Positions 23,906-35,299 of a DNA stretch of 64,000 bases are shown one piece after another; the stretch's first letter is position 1; each line of letters opens with the position of its first letter. A program made the position numbers and the translations under genes. The stretch spans positions 9,067,481 to 9,131,480 of the forward strand of contig JAQFVV010000018.1 in NCBI GenBank assembly GCA_028023455.1, given 5' to 3'. This stretch comes from Epiperipatus broadwayi (taxonomy: Eukaryota > Onychophora > Udeonychophora > Euonychophora > Peripatidae). Below the pieces are notes generated by a model. The model ran no database searches, was not told the DNA's origin, and saw nothing but the letters and a program-made list of their open reading frames with translations.

Positions 23906-25527
23906 ATATATATATATATATGCATAAACATTGCACTAAACAAATTAGTATTTTTTTTTTTTAAAAGAGATGAAATTTTTATATTTTTACAATAATAAAA
24001 ATAAATACATACACACATACATCGGATATAACTAACAGTGAATGTTATTAACTGACTAATAATATTGACCTAGATAAAGATAAAGAATAATGACCTGAAG
24101 TCAAGCTTGTTGCCAGATAACCAGACTTGAAAATGGAAAAACCATTTTAATGAATATTTATAATTATGCAAAAATGAACAATCACAGCAAGCAGGGAGAC
24201 TGAAAGCCATCACGTGAGTCTCACTGTATCTTTAACAACTAAAAGGTCTGCACGAGAAAGAAAACATCTCAACAGTTGTAGGTTAAAAAAAAAAGAGATG
24301 GATATTAATGTTTAATTTTAGGACAAATCTTCATCGCAGAAAAGGAATTGATTTCAGCTGCTAATGTAAACAGAAACCAATAAATAATGAAAGTAAATTG
24401 AATGACTTAAATAGATTGTAACAAAAAAACTTTTAAGTGAAAAAAGTTATCAAGAAAAGAAGGAATAAAGCTTGAAGTCTCAATAATAATTTTGTCATTG
24501 TTCTTAAGCTCTCTCCCTATGCAAACCACTCTATAAATAATTGTAGATATTAAGGAAGGTAAAGCAATGAAATTGGGGTAAATGAAACATGCTGTAGGTG
24601 ACTAACATCAACTTCCATGCCAATAGAAACATTACTGCTTATGCAAGATGCCTATCTTATTAAATGATAGTGAATATCGATCTCCAGTGAATCTTCTGCC
24701 CTATGTGCCAAGGAAACAACTGGACAGTGCTTATAATCTACCAGGTTGGAATGAACACATGCAAGTTACACCACCCTAGGAGATTTGTTATCAGGATCAA
24801 GAGATTTTTAATACAATGGACAGTGCTTACCTAGCTCATAAACTTTTTTTATCCTATTGATTTATAGTTATAATTATTTATTAAGCACACAGGAAGTATA
24901 TGTAAATACTTTTAAGACAGGCTTTAACCCGTATCAAATTCACCTTGAAATTTATAATAGTCAAACAATATCTTTATTTTGTTGATAGAGGCACCTGTGC
25001 CATTTAAAATTTTTTTTTTATTTCTGTTAAATTTTCATTTTCAAGTTGATAACCTATGCTTCAGGAATGGAAGTGTTCACTTTAAGTATATAAGGGGGAA
25101 TAATTAAGTTGAGCAAATATTTTTGATATTAAATAAAAATTTAGATCTCCACATTCCAACCCAGAAGCTTGACTCCACTCATCTGGCTATAAGATGAGGT
25201 AAGAGTTTGACAATATTCAACATTAATGGCACCACAGTGACTAAACAGATTGATTAATATACTAAAACTTTGTTATATAATTTTTTTTTTCTGTACCTGT
25301 GATTAACTCTCTTGAATGGATAGCTTTTTTTTATATATATATATATAGAAAAGGATAATAATAATACTCATGAATCATATAAGGTATGCTGTAAATAAAA
25401 TAATTAGCAAGATATATTCATGATTTTTGAAATTATTAATTGTTATATATATATTACTTGAAAGCTTTTATTTTTATTTTGTAAATATATTATTCTGAAT
25501 CATTTTTTTGTAAATCAAGACTATCAG

Positions 25528-25627
25528 GGTATGAATTTATATCATGGAATTTTGGATTGGGATATTGGTTGTATTAAGGTATGAATTTATATCATGGAAT
25601 TTTGGATTGGGATATTGGTTGTATTAA
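25528..25627. repeat. Tandem duplication, 2 x 50 bp
   Basis: A 50-bp unit starting GGTATGAATTTATATCATGG and ending GGTTGTATTAA is present twice, essentially without change. The 3' LTR has only one shortened version (about 32510-32540), so the duplication arose in the 5' LTR after insertion. Confidence 0.9.
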
Positions 25628-26253
25628 GATCTCAAAGTGATAGAAAGTCATTCTTGTCTCTCGTCATTATACTTATTAATACTGTTGCATTATGTTTATT
25701 GTTTAATAAATGTTACTGAGCTATTGCAGTCAATTTGGTCTTTACTTTGTTATCATCATCATGTATTCACTCCACTAAATAAATATATTAATCATTAATA
25801 TCCACACATCATGAAATAATTATGCTAAATATATATATATGTATATATATATATAGAAAGAGTTATTCATATATATATAGAAAGAGTTATTCATATCCAC
25901 ACACCATTCCTTATTTATATATTAATAATGGGAATATTTTAGGAGTATATGTCAATTGGTCCTCGCTTATATAGAGGTGCAATAGTTAGTGAATTAAGTA
26001 AGTCCATCTTTGAGGACAGCCGATTGCCGAATTTGAATATTGTAGCATAATGAGACTGAAAGGGGTGTGTGGACTAGTCCAAATCGCATCTAAACTTAAC
26101 CAGTAAACATTGAGCTAGTATACTAAAGGTAGATGTGATCACAGGCTAAGCATTTCGGTGCGCCATCACTAGCATCCTACCCGAAGAACCCCAGGTCTGA
26201 CCGCAGTGAGATGTATTACCTCTTTCTTGTGACAGCTGCAGTCCCATTATACC

Positions 26254-26270
26254 TGGCACCCATACTTAGG
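26254..26270 (+). other. Putative primer-binding site
   Basis: TGGCACCCATAC begins two bases after the 5' LTR end, where a tRNA-primed element has its primer-binding site. TGG matches the CCA end of any tRNA; the specific tRNA was not identified. Confidence 0.4.
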
Positions 26271-26939
26271 GGCCCAAAACACAAGTTTCAAAGGAGGCCC
26301 AGCCATCAGACTGGTTAAAAAAAAAGTTCTTTTTTTTATTTTCTCTGAAACTCACAAGGCCAGTTATGTTACATCTGATGCTCTGACAACAGGAGCATGA
26401 AACAAGAAGTTCCCAGGGATATTTGACATCAAAAATTGGAATCTACACATATAACATACAAAAAAATTTTTTTTTTTCCTTTTTTCCAAATTTTCCTTTA
26501 TCCTCAAACTTAGAAAGTTTATAATCCCACTGGACTTACTCATGCAGAAGACCAAAGTATATTCAGCAGCAATGAAAGTGAATAAACATAACAATTTTTT
26601 TTTTTAGCTTGAACATACGCATTAAAAAAAAAACAATGTTAAAAGAGGTGAATACATACATAATAACAAAAGCATCATGATAAGTAGAGACCAATATTTA
26701 AATGAATAAATCATGTCTAAAATAGTGAGTCAGGCAAGCTAAAACATAAATTTAAAGATAGGCAATAAAATACACACACAAAAGAAAAATGATAAATAAG
26801 TGCAAAATGGCATGAAGTGGCAAGGAATTCAATGGTGTAATATCTTGGTATTTATAAATATGTATAAGTTTATAAACATTTGTATTAAAACACATTGATG
26901 TTACTTAAAAGTGGAAAAAAAATTTTTTGAACAAAATTG

Positions 26940-27939
26940 TGGAACGATCTGAAGAAGTACAAGCTACTAATGAAGGTAAAATGGAAGATGGTACTTGTAA
27001 TAGCGAGGAGTGGTCTTCATTGATCCAAATATCCAGGGTGTCTGTAGCAGAAATGGAACACCCTCCACAAATACAAGTGGTAGACTAAATGTCGCTGCAA
27101 GCCTGAGGAGCACCCAATGTGAATGATCCAAATACCCGAAAGCCAAATGGCATGGACTACCGGAAATGGGTCGGATGTGGAGCAAATGCTTCGAATGATC
27201 ATGGGTGAAATGGAAGTGAGAATGAACCAAAAGTTGGTCAGTAGCATCAGGGGTCTATGAGATGAGCCAAAAGTTGATTAGTAGCATCAATGGTCTCCAA
27301 AATGACCTGAATAGTATGAATCAAAAGATGGACAATAGTTTGAGCACCCTATAAGAGGTGACAAGAATAGCCTCAAGATAAAGGTGAAGGAAGAATTGAG
27401 CAACAGGATGGCCAGCATGGAAAAAAAGCTACAAGTGAATATAGATATTGTTAGGTCAGACCTGAAGACAGATATGAAGGAGATAGAAACCAGACTGTCC
27501 ACAGATTGGGGCAACTCTTGATCATTATAGATAATTTTCAGAAAGATAACATGGAAATTAAACAGATGCTAGCAACTTAAAAAATAAGATGGATAAAAAG
27601 GACTTAAAAGTGCCAACAATGGTTCAAGGAGTTCAAGCACATTATTGGGGGATTGAATGCCAAATGCGACAAAGTGCACGGAATCAAGACGTTTTTAGAG
27701 AGCAAGAAAAACTAGAAGCCAAGGTCCAAGAGGCGCACTCAAGAATGGATCAATTCTCCACTAAACAGAGTGCCAAGGTAGATTCACATGAGAGAATAAT
27801 AGGAGCCCTTGACCATCAACTCAGATGGCTTGAGAACCAGATAGCTTCAATTAAAATGGATACCATCAGAGACAAGACCACTTTGGACAAGCTGATAGAA
27901 AATACCACAGAAACATGGGATAGAGTTGATAAAATGTAA
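26940..27939 (+). pseudogene. Gag-like coiled-coil polyprotein, broken
   Basis: Plus-strand frames joined across stops are rich in Q, E, K and heptad leucines. Blocks include QKLISSINGLQNDLNSMNQK (about 27265-27325), RMASMEKKLQ-like sequence (about 27410) and the longest open part, 27589-27939, with EQEKLEAKVQEAHSRMDQFS, RIIGALDHQLRWLENQIASI and TTLDKLIENTTETWDRVDKM. Such coiled-coil N-termini occur in gag proteins of some arthropod gypsy elements. No zinc knuckle is visible. The assignment to gag rests on position after the 5' LTR and composition. Confidence 0.5.
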
Positions 27940-28499
27940 CGAGGCTTTCGACCAAAGGTTTTCAATGATCGAATCACAACTGTGCCAAGGAGCACTAACT
28001 ATTGAAATGCAATGAATTGAGATCAGTTCGGCCACCTGGAATACAAGGGAGAAACAGAGTGGTAGAGAAAATTGCCTGGAAGTCATCCTCAAGAATCCGC
28101 AGAGGATAAGCAACCCTTATGAGGAACCCACACTCCAATATCATATAATTGCCAAGTTGGAAGAAATAATTCCAAGTACTTCACAAGTCAGTCATGAGAA
28201 CTGTATTAAACCCACAGATAAACACCTCATGTGTTGGAAACATCATGGAAAACCTAAGAAAGCAAAGGAATTGGAAACATATTTAGAATCAATGCATTAT
28301 CAAAGCCAAGTCCACATATTTTCCAAATGTGACATTAATGAACTGAGTGACAACATTAGACTGGAGCATTACTGATTGTAATGACCATTACAGAAGAAGA
28401 TTATCACTATAAAAGGAGCAATTGTGAGATACAAATGCAATCCACAGATTCGATCATCTTAAATATCTGATACAATGTTTTGAAGTCCCTCTACAACCA

Positions 28500-28730
28500 A
28501 GAAAATGATCAACATACAAAAAGCCATTTGATCATGATAGAAAATATTACACCACAAATCAATAAACAAAAAGGTCCCAGGTTCCATAAACTATGCAATA
28601 TCTATGAAGGTCCCTTCACCTTCATTAAGCTAATAAATGCTACTGTTTAAGAAGCTAATATTAAGAACGGACCTCGAGCATTGCGACTAAAGATATGTGA
28701 AATGGATGAACCCCAACTATAGTATTAAGT
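28500..28730 (+). pseudogene. Integrase C-terminal-like fragment 1
   Basis: The frame reads KGPRFHKLCNIYEGPFTFIK, then LINATV and, after a stop, NGPRALRLKICEMDEP. The HKL.NIYEGP.T..K pattern is the SH3-like C-terminal part of gypsy-type integrases. Short and broken, with no catalytic DDE region. Confidence 0.5.
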
Positions 28731-28984
28731 TATTTAAAAAAAAAAAGAGAACTAATAATGACCCAAATGCAGACAAAAGGAAAGGTGTTCATAAACAATC
28801 AGACATGGATAGATGCACCTACACTATTCACTAAGCACCAGTTTATAGCCACCTGACCAAATATTGGGTACAGGCCAACCAAGTGACCCAAGAGCATACA
28901 GTGAATCAATGAAACCAGAGTTGATAAAGAAAAGGATATATTACATGCTCATGGACAACTCGCCAAAATGGCAAATTATAGAAA

Positions 28985-29210
28985 ATAGAATAGAAAAAAT
29001 CCCCATGCAAATTTAAGGTTGGAGATAGAGTTCTGATGAAAAACTCCACACTCAAGCAAACTGCAGAACAAATATCATAAGTTTTATAACACGTATGAAG
29101 GACTATATACCATTGTCAAACAGACAGATTCCAATGCATTTTGGATAAAACAGTAAGGAGATACGAGGCACATATAATGCCCGCATCTTAAAACCTTACC
29201 TTGGCTGCTC
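28985..29210 (+). pseudogene. Integrase C-terminal-like fragment 2
   Basis: Frames contain FKVGDRVLMKNSTLKQT (about 29010-29060), then in another frame KFYNTYEGLYTIVKQTDSNA (about 29080-29140) and a short tail similar to YNARILKPYLG. GDRVL and YEG.YTIV are diagnostic of the integrase SH3-like region. It is a second, diverged copy of the same kind of module about 400 bp after the first, separated by a frameshift from its own GDRVL block. Confidence 0.55.
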
Positions 29211-29770
29211 ATAATCATCATAATAATTCCAGTAAATTGTTCATGCAACTAAAGAATAAGAAAAAAACCACCAAGCAGAATATATAGGCAATGTAAATCA
29301 TATCAAAGTAAAATAAAAATAAGAAGAAAAAAATGTAATACATGACGAGATATTAAGTTTGGTGAGGGTATTCTCCAATTAATGCTTAAGTGCAGTCATT
29401 GGGATAGGCTAACTAAAACACAGGAGCCAATCCATACAAATAAATGGATGTTCTGATATTTTGGTAGAACTTCATAAATCCAGTGTCTCAAAGAAGCAGA
29501 AAAAAGGCTAGTAAATAAACTTATGTGACAAACACATTATCAGTTCAGTCTTAACCATCAAACCCCTAAGTCCAGATCATCCACCAATAATATAGCCCAG
29601 CTATAAGGGAGATAGTTAAATGTCTCCAAATCAACTATGAGACAAAAAAACAAGATGGTCGATAAATAGGTATAACAACTTTTCATCCAATCAAAATAGC
29701 TATATAATAAAAGCACACAAACACACTTGAGTGTTAACATTTGAAATATTAATTAAAATTTTAACCCTGT

Positions 29771-29783
29771 AAAGAAAGAGGAA
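29771..29783 (+). other. Polypurine tract
   Basis: AAAGAAAGAGGAA immediately before the 3' LTR start TGTAAGGA, in the expected place for plus-strand priming. Confidence 0.65.
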
Positions 29784-29892
29784 TTGTAAGGATGACTTAC
29801 AACCAACAAATCCACCTGCCCTAATCTACAACATCTTAAATCAAGCTGAGTAGTTATCAAGTAACTTATCATTTATTGAACATATATATACA

Positions 29893-30952
29893 CACCTGGA
29901 TCTCATTTTACATGATAGATAGGTTCCTCAGAAAACACGCACAAACGAAATCACGCAAAATTAGACATAACTTACATTAAAAAGGGGGGGATGCAGTCTA
30001 TGATTTTTCAAAATTCGTGTAAAAGCAAAGCACCAATGTAAAATTACTTTAAAATTTGCACAAAAAAAAATAAGGAAATAAAATATGACTAATAAAAAAT
30101 TTCAAATTTGAAAAAAATTGATACAAGACAAACTTTTTTTAACTATAATATTTAATTTTATTCAAAATAATATATTTTTATGCATAATTTACAGTACAGT
30201 AATTTACATTTTTTTATACACGTTTTAATTATTATCGCTATTTGCTGAAATACACATTCGTTTGCAAACTGGTAAAAAATCAGATTCTCACAAGAGGAAA
30301 TACAAGTAGCACCAAGTTCACTCTCATGTTGTGTTAATGGGTTTTCTGTTGACAACGTAATTAGTAATTAATCTTTGAGACGATGATTTTATTAATTGTT
30401 TATGAACTTAGACTTATGATAATAAAAAGACATTTATTCACCACTGCTGGGAAAAATTTAATTAAAACTAACAACTAAAAATTAAATTCTTATTTTTGTC
30501 TTTAATTTTCAATTCTGTTTAAAAATCAAATTTTGTTTCACTGCTATTACTCATCTTTTAAAAATAAACTTGCGGACACTAAATGATTAATAATTGATTA
30601 TGTTCTTTTTTAAAAAGCAAAAACAGAATGTGATTTAAAATGCAAAATTAACACGCACAATGTTTGAACAAATTTACATTATAATCTTGTAAAATTTAAA
30701 GTGTGTATACATAAAATGTGGAAATCATGATTTTAATTTCATTATTGCATAAAATCTTACTATTATAAAGCACTGAAAATATTGAAATTACTAAGATGAA
30801 AGTCGAATTCTAATAATGTGCTACTACTTCCAATATAACGTAAGTGCACGAAATTTATTATTTAAAGTAATAGCGCATTACTTCCGGTGAAACATAAATC
30901 GCATAACTTCAAAATCGTGTTAAATAAGTCCGTGTAAAAAGAGACCCAGGTG
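29893..30952. mobile_element. TIR element (pogo/Tigger-like MITE candidate) in 3' LTR
   Basis: The ends CACCTGGATCTC and GAGACCCAGGTG are inverted, and inner blocks (TTTTACA versus TGTAAAAA) continue the repeat. TATA flanks both sides, consistent with a TA target. The 5' LTR lacks this 1.06-kb block, proving insertion. No transposase is recognisable; the 65-codon minus frame (30158-30355) has no domain. About 30757-30850 resembles the foldback nested at 50187-50779. The superfamily is inferred from end style and TA target. Confidence 0.65.
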
Positions 30953-31659
30953 TATACACACACAAACATTGTGCTAAAGAAATTAATTTTTTTTAAAGAG
31001 ACGAATTTTTATATTTTTACAGTAATAAAAATACATACATACACATATACATCTGATATAACTAACAGTGAACGTTATTAACTGACTAATAATATTGAAG
31101 TAGATGAAGATAAAGTTAAAGAATAATGACCTGAGGTCAAGCTTGTTGCCAGGTGACCAGACTTGGAAACAGAAAATGAAAAAACCATTTTACTGAATAT
31201 TTATAATTATACAACAATGAACAATCATAGCAAACACAGGGAATAAAAGCCATCACGCTATTCTCATTGTATCTTTAACAACTAAAAGGTCTGCACGAGA
31301 AAGAAAACATCTCATCAGTTATAGGTTAAAAAAACAAAACAAGGATACTGATGTTTAATTTTAGAACAAATCTTCATTGCCAGAAAAATAATTGATTTCA
31401 GCTGCTAAAGTAAACAGAAACCTGAATACATAAATGATAAAAGTAAACCGAATGATTTAAATAGATTGTAAAAAAAAACTTTGAAAGAAGTTATTAAGAA
31501 AAGAAGGAATAACAGCTTGAAATCTCAATAATAATTTTGTCATTGTTCTTAAGCTCCCTCCCTATGCACAGAAATGACTCTATAAATAATTGTAGATATT
31601 AAGGAAGATAGTGTAATGAGGTTGGGGTAAAGTAACCATGCCAATAGAAATGTTATTGC

Positions 31660-31869
31660 TTGTGCAAGATGCCTATCTTATTAAATGATAGTGAATATCA
31701 ATCTCCAATGGATCTTCTTCCCTGTGTCCCAAGGAAACAACTGGACAGCGCTTATGATCTACCATGTTGGAATGAACACATGCCAATTAAGCCAATGGAC
31801 AAGTACACCGCACTAGGAGATTTTTTATCAGAATCAAGAGACTTAATACAATGGACAGTGCTTGCCTAG
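31660..31869 (+). pseudogene. Coding-like segment conserved in both LTRs
   Basis: The frame contains MPILLNDSEYQSPMDLLPCV, then PRKQLDSAYDLPCWNEHM. The 5' LTR carries the same segment (about 24648-24770, reading SEYRSPVNLLPYVPRKQLDS and AYNLPGWNEHM) and then stops. W-N-E-H and the surrounding pattern recall the spacer between endonuclease and reverse transcriptase in some LINE ORFs, but I cannot confirm this. It may be a sequence captured by the LTR before insertion. Confidence 0.35.
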
Positions 31870-33757
31870 ATCATAAACTTTTTTTTATTGCATTGATTTA
31901 TTTATTTTTTTATGTGTCATTTAAAATTTTTTTTTTTATTTCTGTTAAGTTTTCGTTTTCAAGTTTGGTAATCTATGCTTCAGAAATGGAAGCATTCACT
32001 TTAAATATATAGGGAGGAATAGTTAAGTTGAGCAAATATTTTTGATATTAAATAAAGTTTAGATCTCCACGTTTCCACCCAGAAGCTTGACACCACTCAT
32101 CTGACTATAATAAGATGAGGTAAGAGTTTGACAATATTCAACATTAATAGCACCACAGTGAACTAAACAGAATTCTTGGTTATTGATTGATTAATATACT
32201 AAAATTTTGTTATATAATTTTTTTTTTATACCTGTGATTAACTCTCTTGAATGGATGGCTTTTACTTATTAACTCTTGTAAACTCATATATATATATATA
32301 TGTATATAGAAGGGGATCTCTTATTCAAGATGGGGATAATAATAATATTCATGAATCATATAAGTATGACTGTAAATAAAATAATTAGCAAAATAGATTT
32401 ACGATTTTTGAAATTATTAATTTTTGTTATATATATTACCCAAAATCTTTTATTTTCATTTTGTAAATATATTATTCTGAATCATTTTTTTGTAAATAAA
32501 GATTGCCAGGATATATATGGATTGGGATATTTGTTGTATTAAGATCTTAAAGTGATAGAAAGTCATCCCTGTCTCATCATTATACTTATTAATACTGTTG
32601 CATTATGTTTATTGTTTAATAAATGTTAGTGAGATATTGCAATTAATTTAGTCTCTACTTGGTTATCATCATCAAGTATTCACATACCACTAAATAAATA
32701 GATTAATCATTAACATCCACACACCATTAAATAATTGTGCTAAATATATATATATAGAGTTATTCATATCCACACACCATTCCTTATTTATATATTAATA
32801 ATGGGAATATTTTGGGAGTATGTAAATTGGTCCTCACTTATATAGAGGTGCAGTAGTTGTGAATTAAGTAAGTCCACCCCTGAAGAGAGCCGATTGTGAA
32901 TTCTCCCCGAGTTCGAATATTGTGGCATAATGGAGACTGAAAGGGGGATAAGATGTGGATGAACTAGTTCAAATCGCATCTAAATTTAACCAGTAAAACA
33001 TTGAGCTAGCATACTGAAGGTAGATGTGATCATGGGCTAGGCAGTTCATCATGCCATCACTAGCATTCTACCCAATGACTCCAAGTCCAATTGTAGTAAG
33101 ATGTCTCCCTCTTTCTTGTGACAACCGCAGTCCTGTTACAATACATATTTGTTTGTTGTTGTGTGCTTTTAACACATTGTTCTATTTGAGAGAAAAAAAA
33201 CTTTGCGTTAAATTATTATTTTTGTAATCTCTGTATGTGATTATTGAAAATTTATTGACATGCTGAATTGTTTTTTTTTTGTTTTGTTTTGTTGGTATTT
33301 TCTTTTTGAAAGTGTTTTTTTCTTCTCGAAAGTGGTACATAAAGGTGAGGTTTAGGTTCAGTCTTTCAAAGATATATCGGCTAAAACTTCATGGTACCAA
33401 TTAGCAAGGTATTAGAGTTTTGGATAGGGAGAAAACAGGAAATATAATCAATTTTGATTTGATTTCAGTCATTTAAACTTAAATTTAATCACTTTAAATT
33501 TTTTTTTCTTGTTATTAATATTGAGTTTATGTTGATGCCTTATTCTGATGCACAACACTGACATCATGTTATATCTTGTGTGCATCATATGAATTACGGG
33601 GTTGGCATCATCCAGTACAGTGTCATTAGTTGCTATTTACATAAAAAATATCAAACAGATTGAATACGGAAAACTGTTATACTTAGGGAGGGGGGCGGCA
33701 TTACAAAATTTACATGTTGCAAAGGGGCAGTAGCCTAAAAAAGTTTGGGAACCTATG

Positions 33758-35299
33758 TTCTAGAGCATTGTATGTCTTTGCATTTGTTCTATAAATCTTA
33801 ATTGAGTAAGAAGAATGTTATTCAATCAAAAAGCTTTATTTTTAGCAGACTTCATTGCATATAAATTATGCATAACTGAATTTTTTAGGATTTGTCAATG
33901 ATTCATATATGAATATAATAAAGTAAATATAACAAAAAAGCTTTGTAAACAGAATACCAAAATTATCTTTTAAAATTAGAAAAAATTAAAGATATACCTG
34001 ATATTTTTTAAAAAAAATTTTTTAAAAATTACAATTTGTTTTTAAAAAACCTATATTTAAAACTTCTTTATAGTGAACACAACTCTTTTTCCTCACAGTC
34101 AATAAATCAGTGTTGTTAATACTGCTATGCTGCAAAGAAACATATATACACAGTATTGTATATACATAAAAAAATATAAAAAATCATTAACATTCAAAAT
34201 AAAATTATATAAATTAATTTATAACTTTTAGAGATAAAAATGTTAGATGATTTTTTTATTTTATTTTGTAAGTTTTTGAAACAATGATTTCCCAAATAAT
34301 ACAACATATAAGATAGCAATACATTTAGAAATAAAATGTCTAGGCAAATATCAAGATGTTGGCCCTCATTACTTGAGAATGGATATTTTATATTTAAATA
34401 AGCACATTCAGAAGTATATATGCATACTTAAAATCAGGATAAAACCACAATCAAAATGATTTTAAAAATTATTTATAGACTTTGATAAGCATAGATAAAT
34501 GCATATAAAACAATCTGCCTTTAATTAAGTAATAACTTTCTGTTACTTTTTTATTCTGAAAACATGCTTTAAAAATACTTATTAAAAATAATAATAATGA
34601 AGTTAAAAAGATTAATAAAAGATAAGTTTTGAAACATATCCAAAATTATTTCTAAGGTAAAATTGTAATGCTTAAATTATTACATGAATAAAAATAATAA
34701 TTTTATTGTTTTTCTAAACAAATTACATACATTTGAATTTAATATATTAAAATATTAATTTACATAATAAAAAAATTAAAATAATATTTTGCATGTCTGA
34801 AATTTATTGCAAGAGACTTCTCATTTTGATCTCCAACTATAATCATTAAAATGAAATAATAATACTTATAAATAATTCATTAAATATTGTTTTATATATT
34901 TTTATAATTCTCCATCCTACTGATTACTGCTTGTTTTATTTATTTTAGAAAAAATTTTTTTTTATATTTATCTTGTGAATAGTTGCTAAGAATGTCAAAT
35001 AAATGTTGGAATTCCATTCATTTAATAACAACTAAATTTTTTCTCTCTTTTCTTTCCAATTTCCTCAGTTGAAAATTAATCCAGGAATCATTAATTTTCA
35101 CATCATTAATTCTCACACCAAATCATTCTCATTGATCTAATTGTTCAAATATTCATCTTTTAATTAATGTGTTTACATTATGATTTTAAAAATTAAAGGA
35201 TAGATTCTTTTTCTAATAAAAATTAACAAATATAATCTTTAATATTAATAATTTCAATAAATAATCTTCAAACCATTTTATGAAATATGATTGACTTAC
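33758..35299. other. AT-rich sequence downstream of the CRACD-like exon
   Basis: By gene order this is most likely the intron after exon 35300-36816, since a GTAAGT donor ends that exon. Any following exon was not found. Homopolymers and AT repeats dominate. Confidence 0.4.

Larger units (their letters stand above)
21838..26251 (+). repeat. 5' LTR (contains a 2-kb insertion)
   Basis: The ends align with the 3' LTR: the block AAATCAAGC.GAG.AGTTATC near 21882 matches 29841, the block from about 23911 to 26251 matches 30958-33140, and both end near GACA.C.GCAGTC. After removing 21934-23905 its length is about 2.4 kb, against about 2.3 kb for the 3' LTR without its own insertion. Many substitutions and small indels separate the two LTRs, so this copy is old. 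It also has a private 50-bp tandem duplication at about 25528-25627. Confidence 0.8.
26252..29784 (+). other. Interior of the gypsy-like element
   Basis: About 3.5 kb. The first part (26252-26930) is non-coding and AT-rich. The rest carries broken frames: a gag-like coiled-coil region (about 26940-27950), a segment without a recognised domain (28010-28400) and two integrase C-terminal-like fragments (about 28510-28730 and 29000-29200). Protease, reverse transcriptase and RNase H are not recognisable, so a deletion is likely. It ends in the polypurine tract. Confidence 0.6.
21838..33140 (+). mobile_element. LTR retrotransposon (gypsy-like), decayed, with nested insertions
   Basis: Two direct repeats (21838-26251 and 29785-33140) begin TGTAA and end TTATA or TTACA. 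ATAC is found directly outside both ends (21834-21837, 33141-33144), a 4-bp target duplication. A polypurine tract AAAGAAAGAGGAA (29771-29783) precedes the 3' LTR, and TGGCACCCATAC (26254) follows the 5' LTR where a primer-binding site belongs. The interior (about 3.5 kb) keeps gag-like coiled-coil sequence and integrase C-terminal-like fragments but no recognisable reverse transcriptase. The element lies inside the hAT-like element. Confidence 0.82.
29785..33140 (+). repeat. 3' LTR (contains a 1.06-kb TIR insertion)
   Basis: It starts TGTAAGGATGACTTAC and ends CCTGTTACA, followed by the ATAC duplication. It aligns with the 5' LTR on both sides of the insertion at 29893-30952. Shared landmarks include ACCTGA.GTCAAGCTTGTTGCC (about 31130), the coding-like block at 31660-31869, and the stretch ending TTTCTTGTGACA (about 33115). 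Confidence 0.82.
20455..33757. mobile_element. hAT-like element interrupted by an LTR retrotransposon
   Basis: The left terminus CAGTGTTTCCCAAAGTGGG faces the right terminus AAGTTTGGGAACCTATG, an imperfect inverted pair. G-rich subterminal blocks (GGGGGGC, GGGCGG) occur near both. The flanks TTTTAGAG (20447-20454) and TTCTAGAG (33758-33765) match in 7 of 8 positions, as expected for an old hAT duplication. Removing the LTR element 21838-33140 leaves about 2.0 kb. No hAT transposase is recognisable in the remaining arms (20455-21837, 33145-33757), so it is probably non-autonomous. Confidence 0.75.

Noticed and set aside
26967-27514. Three minus-strand frames (26967-27230, 27017-27247, 27287-27514)
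   Set aside because: Antisense of the gag-like coiled-coil region that is coherent on the plus strand.
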